A stretch of DNA of 18,160 bases, taken from contig JACZVU010000038.1 of the NCBI GenBank assembly GCA_022572485.1, forward strand, positions 1 through 18,160. Direction: 5' to 3'. A program made the position numbers and the translations under genes. Every line of letters starts with the position of its first letter. Within the stretch, counting starts at the first letter, position 1. The notes beneath the pieces are model-generated. The model had not been told where the DNA came from. It did not search any database and saw only the letters and a list, made by a program, of their open reading frames with translations. This document shows, in pieces, positions 14,944-18,160 of the stretch. The stretch comes from Myxococcales bacterium (GTDB lineage Bacteria > Myxococcota_A > UBA9160 > SMWR01).

Positions 14944-16311
14944 ATGGCGGTGCTGGGTGTCGCGAGACTTGCGGGGGGATCGCAAGCGCAGCGCGTCGTG
15001 GTGGTCGGCGGTGGGCTCGCGGGCTGCGAGGCCGCTTGGCAGGCAGCGCGGCGTGGTATGGAGGTCACCCTCTATGAAATGAAGCCCGTGCGGTTTTCAC
15101 CCGCCCACCAATCCGAAGGATTCGCCGAGCTGGTCTGCAGCAATTCGCTCCGCTCCAACCTTCAGGTAAACGCCGTCGGATTGCTCAAAGAGGAGATGCG
15201 TCGGCTAGGGTCGCTCGTAATGGAAGCTGCCGATGAGTCTGCGGTTCCCGCAGGGCGAGCCCTCGCCGTCGATCGAGAAGCTTTTTCGTGCCGCATCACC
15301 GACACCATCAAATCCCACCCGCGCATCGAGATTCGCCACGAAGTCGTCGAGCGCATTCCGATCGATGGGCGCGTGATTCTCGCAACGGGCCCGCTCACGG
15401 CCTGCGAACTCGCGCGCGATCTACAGCAGCTTCTAGGCGATGAGCATCTGTATTTCTACGACGCACAGGCGCCGATTCTGTACGCTGATTCGATCGATCG
15501 CGAGATCGCTTTCCGGGCGTCCCGCTACGATGAGGGGGATGGCGACTACCTCAACATTCCGCTCTCCGAAGACGAGTACTTCGACTTTGTCGGCGCTCTG
15601 CTGGGGGCCGAGACGGTGCCACTCCACCGCTTCGAGGCGAAGCTCTATTTTGAAGGTTGCCTCCCGATCGAGGAAATGGCGCGCCGTGGCGCAAAGACTC
15701 TGGCCTTCGGTCCACTCAAGCCCGTCGGCCTGATCGACCCGCGAAGCGGCCAGAGGCCCTACGCGGTCGTTCAGCTGCGCCAGGAGGACAAGCGAGGGGT
15801 GCTCTACAACCTCGTCGGATGTCAGACGAAGCTCCGCATCGGAGAGCAGCAGCGCATCTTCCGCAGCCTCCCCGGGTTGTCCGAGGCCGTTTTCGCGCGC
15901 TACGGCTCGGTTCATCGCAATACCTACGTCAACGCCCCGAAGCAGCTGCGGCGAAACCTGGAGGTTCGCCGCCGGCCGGGCCTCTATCTGGCCGGGCAGA
16001 TGGCTGGCGTGGAGGGCTACGTTGAGTCGGCGGCGCTCGGCTTCCTGGCAGCGCTCAACGTCGTTTTCGAATCGCGCGGCCGGGCGCCGATGCTTCCGGA
16101 CGCCGCAACCGCCCACGGCGCGTTGATCCATTACCTCACCGATGCGGATCCGCGGAATTTCCAGCCGATGAACGTCAATTTCGGCCTGTTTCCTCCGCTC
16201 GAAGGAGAATCTCGCCGCATTCGCAGGCGCGAAAAGTCAGAGAAGTTTGCTGCTCGTGCGCTCGACGCCCTGGCCCCCTACCAACGGGCGACCGCAGAGT
16301 TGCTCGAATGA
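14944..16311 (+). CDS. trmFO: tRNA (uracil-5-)-methyltransferase TrmFO (folate/FAD-dependent)
   Basis: Makes 5-methyluridine at position 54 of tRNA using methylene-tetrahydrofolate and FADH2; cytoplasmic. At 455 residues it has the family length. The FAD-binding motif is VVGGGLAGCEAAW (20-32). The two cysteines important in Bacillus TrmFO have counterparts: C65 in ELVCSNSLRSN and C239 in YFEGCLPIEEMA. Also visible are the folate/FAD-region FGPLKPVGL and, near the C-terminus, GQMAGVEGYVESAA and MNVNFGLFPPL. GGGAGG at 14933-14938 places the start at the ATG at 14944, about 11 residues longer before the FAD motif than some relatives. The stop overlaps xerC as ATGA. The folate-dependent enzyme is absent from gamma- and betaproteobacteria, which use SAM-dependent TrmA, and so helps place the lineage. 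Confidence 0.95.
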   Translation: MAVLGVARLAGGSQAQRVVVVGGGLAGCEAAWQAARRGMEVTLYEMKPVRFSPAHQSEGFAELVCSNSLRSNLQVNAVGLLKEEMRRLGSLVMEAADESAVPAGRALAVDREAFSCRITDTIKSHPRIEIRHEVVERIPIDGRVILATGPLTACELARDLQQLLGDEHLYFYDAQAPILYADSIDREIAFRASRYDEGDGDYLNIPLSEDEYFDFVGALLGAETVPLHRFEAKLYFEGCLPIEEMARRGAKTLAFGPLKPVGLIDPRSGQRPYAVVQLRQEDKRGVLYNLVGCQTKLRIGEQQRIFRSLPGLSEAVFARYGSVHRNTYVNAPKQLRRNLEVRRRPGLYLAGQMAGVEGYVESAALGFLAALNVVFESRGRAPMLPDAATAHGALIHYLTDADPRNFQPMNVNFGLFPPLEGESRRIRRREKSEKFAARALDALAPYQRATAELLE

Positions 16312-17246
16312 ATTTTGCCGATGCCATTCGCGAGTATGGGATCCATTTGGATGTGGAGCGCAATGTCTCGCCGCATACCCGGCGCGCCTATCTCTCTGAT
16401 GTTCGTCAGTTCGTCGATCGCCTGGACGCGAGACGCAACCCGTCGACGGTGACTGCAGCCGATGTTCGCGCGTTTCTCGCCGCTCTCCACGCGGTGCGTC
16501 ACCCCGCGACGCTCGGCCGAAAGCTTGCTTCGCTGCGCTCTTTTTTCCGCTTTTTGCTGCGCGAAGGCAGCTGTGGGCTCGACCCGACGGCCGGCATTCC
16601 CGCGCCCCGCCAACCCAAGCGGTTGCCGAACCCGCTGCCGGTGGACGACTGCGTGTCGCTCATCGAGTCGCCCGATTCCAGCCCCCGCAGCAAACGCCTG
16701 GATCGGGGGCGACTGCGCGATCGTGCATTGGTGGAGCTTCTCTACGGGGCGGGTCTGCGGGTTGGTGAAACCTCCGCTCTCGACGTCCGCGATGTGGATC
16801 TTCACCGGGGCGAAGTGCGGGTGATGGGCAAGGGCGGCAAGGAGCGGGTGGTGCCGCTACCGGCTGCGGCCAGAGAATCTCTCGGCGAGTATCTCGACTC
16901 TCGGCGGGCTCCCGGTATTCTCGCCGAGCCGTTGTTTCCGTCGCTCCGGTCGCGAGAGGGCCACGCGCGCCGCCTCGGACCGCGCGATATTCGCCGGATC
17001 CTCAAGGCGCGGGCACGGCGGGTCGGCATCGCGGATCGGGTGTATCCTCACCGACTCCGGCACAGCTACGCGACGCACCTTCTCGACATGGGTGCGGATC
17101 TCCGAGAGATTCAGGAGCTGCTCGGCCACGCCAGCCTGTCGACCACCGAGAAGTACACCGCGGTTTCGGCGGAGCGCCTGATCTCGGTCTACGACAAAGC
17201 GCACCCGAGAGCCAGATCGAAATCAGCTGGATTCAGCAGAAAGTGA
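16308..17246 (+). CDS. xerC: Tyrosine recombinase XerC/XerD
   Basis: Site-specific recombinase resolving chromosome dimers at dif. At 312 residues it has an N-terminal SAM-like core-binding domain (about 1-90) and a C-terminal catalytic domain. All six catalytic residues are present at the spacing of E. coli XerD: R151 in GAGLRVGE, K175 in GKGGKER, H248 and R251 in HRLRHSYATH, H274 in LGHASLSTTEKY and nucleophile Y283. It starts at the ATG overlapping the trmFO stop and ends in a GTGA shared with an alternative hslV start. Position between trmFO and hslV matches xerC/codV of the conserved cluster, which favours XerC over XerD and over an integrase of a mobile element; nothing else mobile is seen. 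Confidence 0.92.
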   Translation: MNFADAIREYGIHLDVERNVSPHTRRAYLSDVRQFVDRLDARRNPSTVTAADVRAFLAALHAVRHPATLGRKLASLRSFFRFLLREGSCGLDPTAGIPAPRQPKRLPNPLPVDDCVSLIESPDSSPRSKRLDRGRLRDRALVELLYGAGLRVGETSALDVRDVDLHRGEVRVMGKGGKERVVPLPAAARESLGEYLDSRRAPGILAEPLFPSLRSREGHARRLGPRDIRRILKARARRVGIADRVYPHRLRHSYATHLLDMGADLREIQELLGHASLSTTEKYTAVSAERLISVYDKAHPRARSKSAGFSRK

Positions 17247-17254
17247 GGCAGGTG

Positions 17255-17800
17255 ATGAACCTCGGAAAACCGATTCGCTCGACGACGGTGCTGGCGATCG
17301 TGCGGGACGGAGTGATCGCGATGGCGTCCGATGGGCAGGTGACGGTTGGCGACGCCGTGATCAAGCAGACGGCACAAAAAACCCGGAAGGCCGCTAAGTA
17401 CGACGTCCTGATCGGGTTTGCGGGGGGCGCCGCCGACGCGCTCGCGCTCACCGAACGCTTGGAGTCCAAACTCGAGGAGTACTCGGGAAATGTTCGACGC
17501 GCAGCTGTCGAGCTCGCCAAGAGCTGGCGGATGGATCGGGCGTTGCGGCGGTTGGAGGCACTCCTCCTGATCGGCAACAGCGAGTGTGTACTGGTTGTTT
17601 CGGGAAGCGGTGATGTCATCGAACCCGACGACGGAATCGTGGCGGTTGGCTCGGGAGGCAATTTCGCGCTGGCGGCGGCTCGCGCGCTCGTGGATCACGC
17701 CCAACTCAGCACCGCAGAGATAGCCGAAGAGGCGCTTCGGCACGCGGCGCGAATCTGTATCTATACCAACGACAACATCAGTGTGGTGACGCTTCCATGA
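17255..17800 (+). CDS. hslV: ATP-dependent protease proteolytic subunit HslV
   Basis: Threonine protease, a double hexameric ring working with HslU to degrade cytoplasmic proteins. 181 residues from the ATG at 17255, which has GAGG at 17245-17248 with 6-base spacing; a GTG at 17243 would add four residues and overlap the xerC stop. Alignment with E. coli HslV puts the catalytic threonine at T10 ([10 protein letters not shown]), so a 9-residue leader MNLGKPIRS must be removed to expose it, unlike E. coli where only Met is removed. D26 and K42 match the E. coli active-site D17 and K33, and GSGG (132-135) holds the conserved serine. The C-terminus [14 protein letters not shown] is typical. The stop overlaps hslU as ATGA. 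Confidence 0.94.
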   Translation: MNLGKPIRSTTVLAIVRDGVIAMASDGQVTVGDAVIKQTAQKTRKAAKYDVLIGFAGGAADALALTERLESKLEEYSGNVRRAAVELAKSWRMDRALRRLEALLLIGNSECVLVVSGSGDVIEPDDGIVAVGSGGNFALAAARALVDHAQLSTAEIAEEALRHAARICIYTNDNISVVTLP

Positions 17801-18160
17801 AGCGACAACCCTTTACTCCCCGTGAGGTGGTTTCTGAACTCGATCGATATATCGTCGGGCAAAGAGAAGCCAAGCGTGCGGTAGCGATCGCGCTGCGGAA
17901 TCGTTGGCGGCGGCGGCAGGTGCCGGAAGAGCTGCGGGACGAGATCGCCCCGAAGAACATCATCATGATCGGGCCCACGGGTGTCGGCAAGACCGAGGTG
18001 GCGCGCCGCCTTGCCAAGCTCGCCCAGGCTCCGTTCATCAAGGTCGAAGCCTCGAAGTTCACCGAGGTCGGCTATGTGGGTCGCGATGTCGAGTCGATTA
18101 TCCGGGATCTCGTCGACACCGCGATGGGCCTGGTGCTCGAGGAGGAGAAGCAAGCGGTTC
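17797..18160 (+). CDS. hslU: HslU ATPase subunit (5' part, cut by window end)
   Basis: AAA+ unfoldase that recognises substrates and threads them into HslV. Only the first 121 codons are inside the window; complete HslU is about 450 residues. The visible part starts [17 protein letters not shown], the usual HslU opening, then the Walker A motif GPTGVGKT (about 59-66) and GYVGRD (about 92-97), the pore loop that grips substrate. The ATG at 17797 overlaps the hslV stop, consistent with coupled, stoichiometric synthesis of the two subunits. The frame stays open to the right edge. Confidence 0.95.
   Translation, partial: MKRQPFTPREVVSELDRYIVGQREAKRAVAIALRNRWRRRQVPEELRDEIAPKNIIMIGPTGVGKTEVARRLAKLAQAPFIKVEASKFTEVGYVGRDVESIIRDLVDTAMGLVLEEEKQAV

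Noticed and set aside
14795..15082. Short + strand frame between the PilZ gene and trmFO
   Set aside because: It overlaps the N-terminal FAD domain of trmFO in another frame, has no family features, and only trmFO has a good ribosome binding site here.
16308..17246. Tyrosine recombinase as sign of an integrated mobile element
   Set aside because: It sits in the conserved trmFO-xerC-hslV order, overlaps trmFO by four bases, and no attachment site, tRNA or phage gene is nearby.

Overview
The window is GC-rich by eye. It holds 15 protein-coding genes, all on the + strand, packed with short overlaps. The last gene (hslU) runs off the right edge, and the tail of an unidentified upstream gene probably enters at the left edge. 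A lipoprotein, a LysM protein and sugar-nucleotide genes for surface polysaccharide point to a Gram-negative cell envelope. The order dprA-(x)-trmFO-xerC-hslV-hslU, and the presence of trmFO at all, fit deltaproteobacteria-type lineages (Myxococcota, Desulfobacterota and relatives) and argue against gamma- or betaproteobacteria. The lineage is an inference from gene order and family content, not from a search.

Region 1 (1-5395) is a sugar-nucleotide operon: GDP-mannose 4,6-dehydratase, a UDP-glucuronate 4-epimerase-like SDR, a WbpP-like UDP-GlcNAc 4-epimerase, UDP-glucose 6-dehydrogenase and mannose-1-phosphate guanylyltransferase. Together they could supply GDP-mannose, GDP-4-keto-6-deoxymannose, UDP-GlcA, probably UDP-GalA, and UDP-GalNAc for a capsule, exopolysaccharide or O-antigen. 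No glycosyltransferase or exporter is in view, so the assembly genes probably lie upstream.

Region 2 (5396-11369) is regulatory and ends in a large secreted scaffold: a Crp/Fnr-type regulator, a soluble PAS histidine kinase, an NtrC-type sigma-54 activator translationally coupled to that kinase, and an 818-residue TPR lipoprotein resembling PrsT of exosortase/exopolysaccharide loci. A folded repeat element sits between the Crp-type gene and the kinase.

Region 3 (11370-13136) is a LysM protein with a perfect 39-bp tandem repeat encoding DGDGxxD loops and, further on, a duplicated C-terminal module that I do not recognise as a named family.

Region 4 (13203-18160) is a housekeeping cluster: dprA, a PilZ-domain gene where topA usually sits, trmFO, xerC, hslV and hslU. 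A terminator-like hairpin lies across the 5' end of dprA and its 3' arm supplies a good Shine-Dalgarno for a TTG start. The most unusual points are the 39-bp repeat and duplicated module of the LysM protein, the PilZ gene in the topA slot, the dprA leader hairpin, the 66-bp-spaced repeat/hairpin element, and the kinase-regulator-TPR trio with no exosortase in view. The longest stretch without a gene is 185 bases; no tRNA, rRNA, CRISPR array or insertion sequence was seen.
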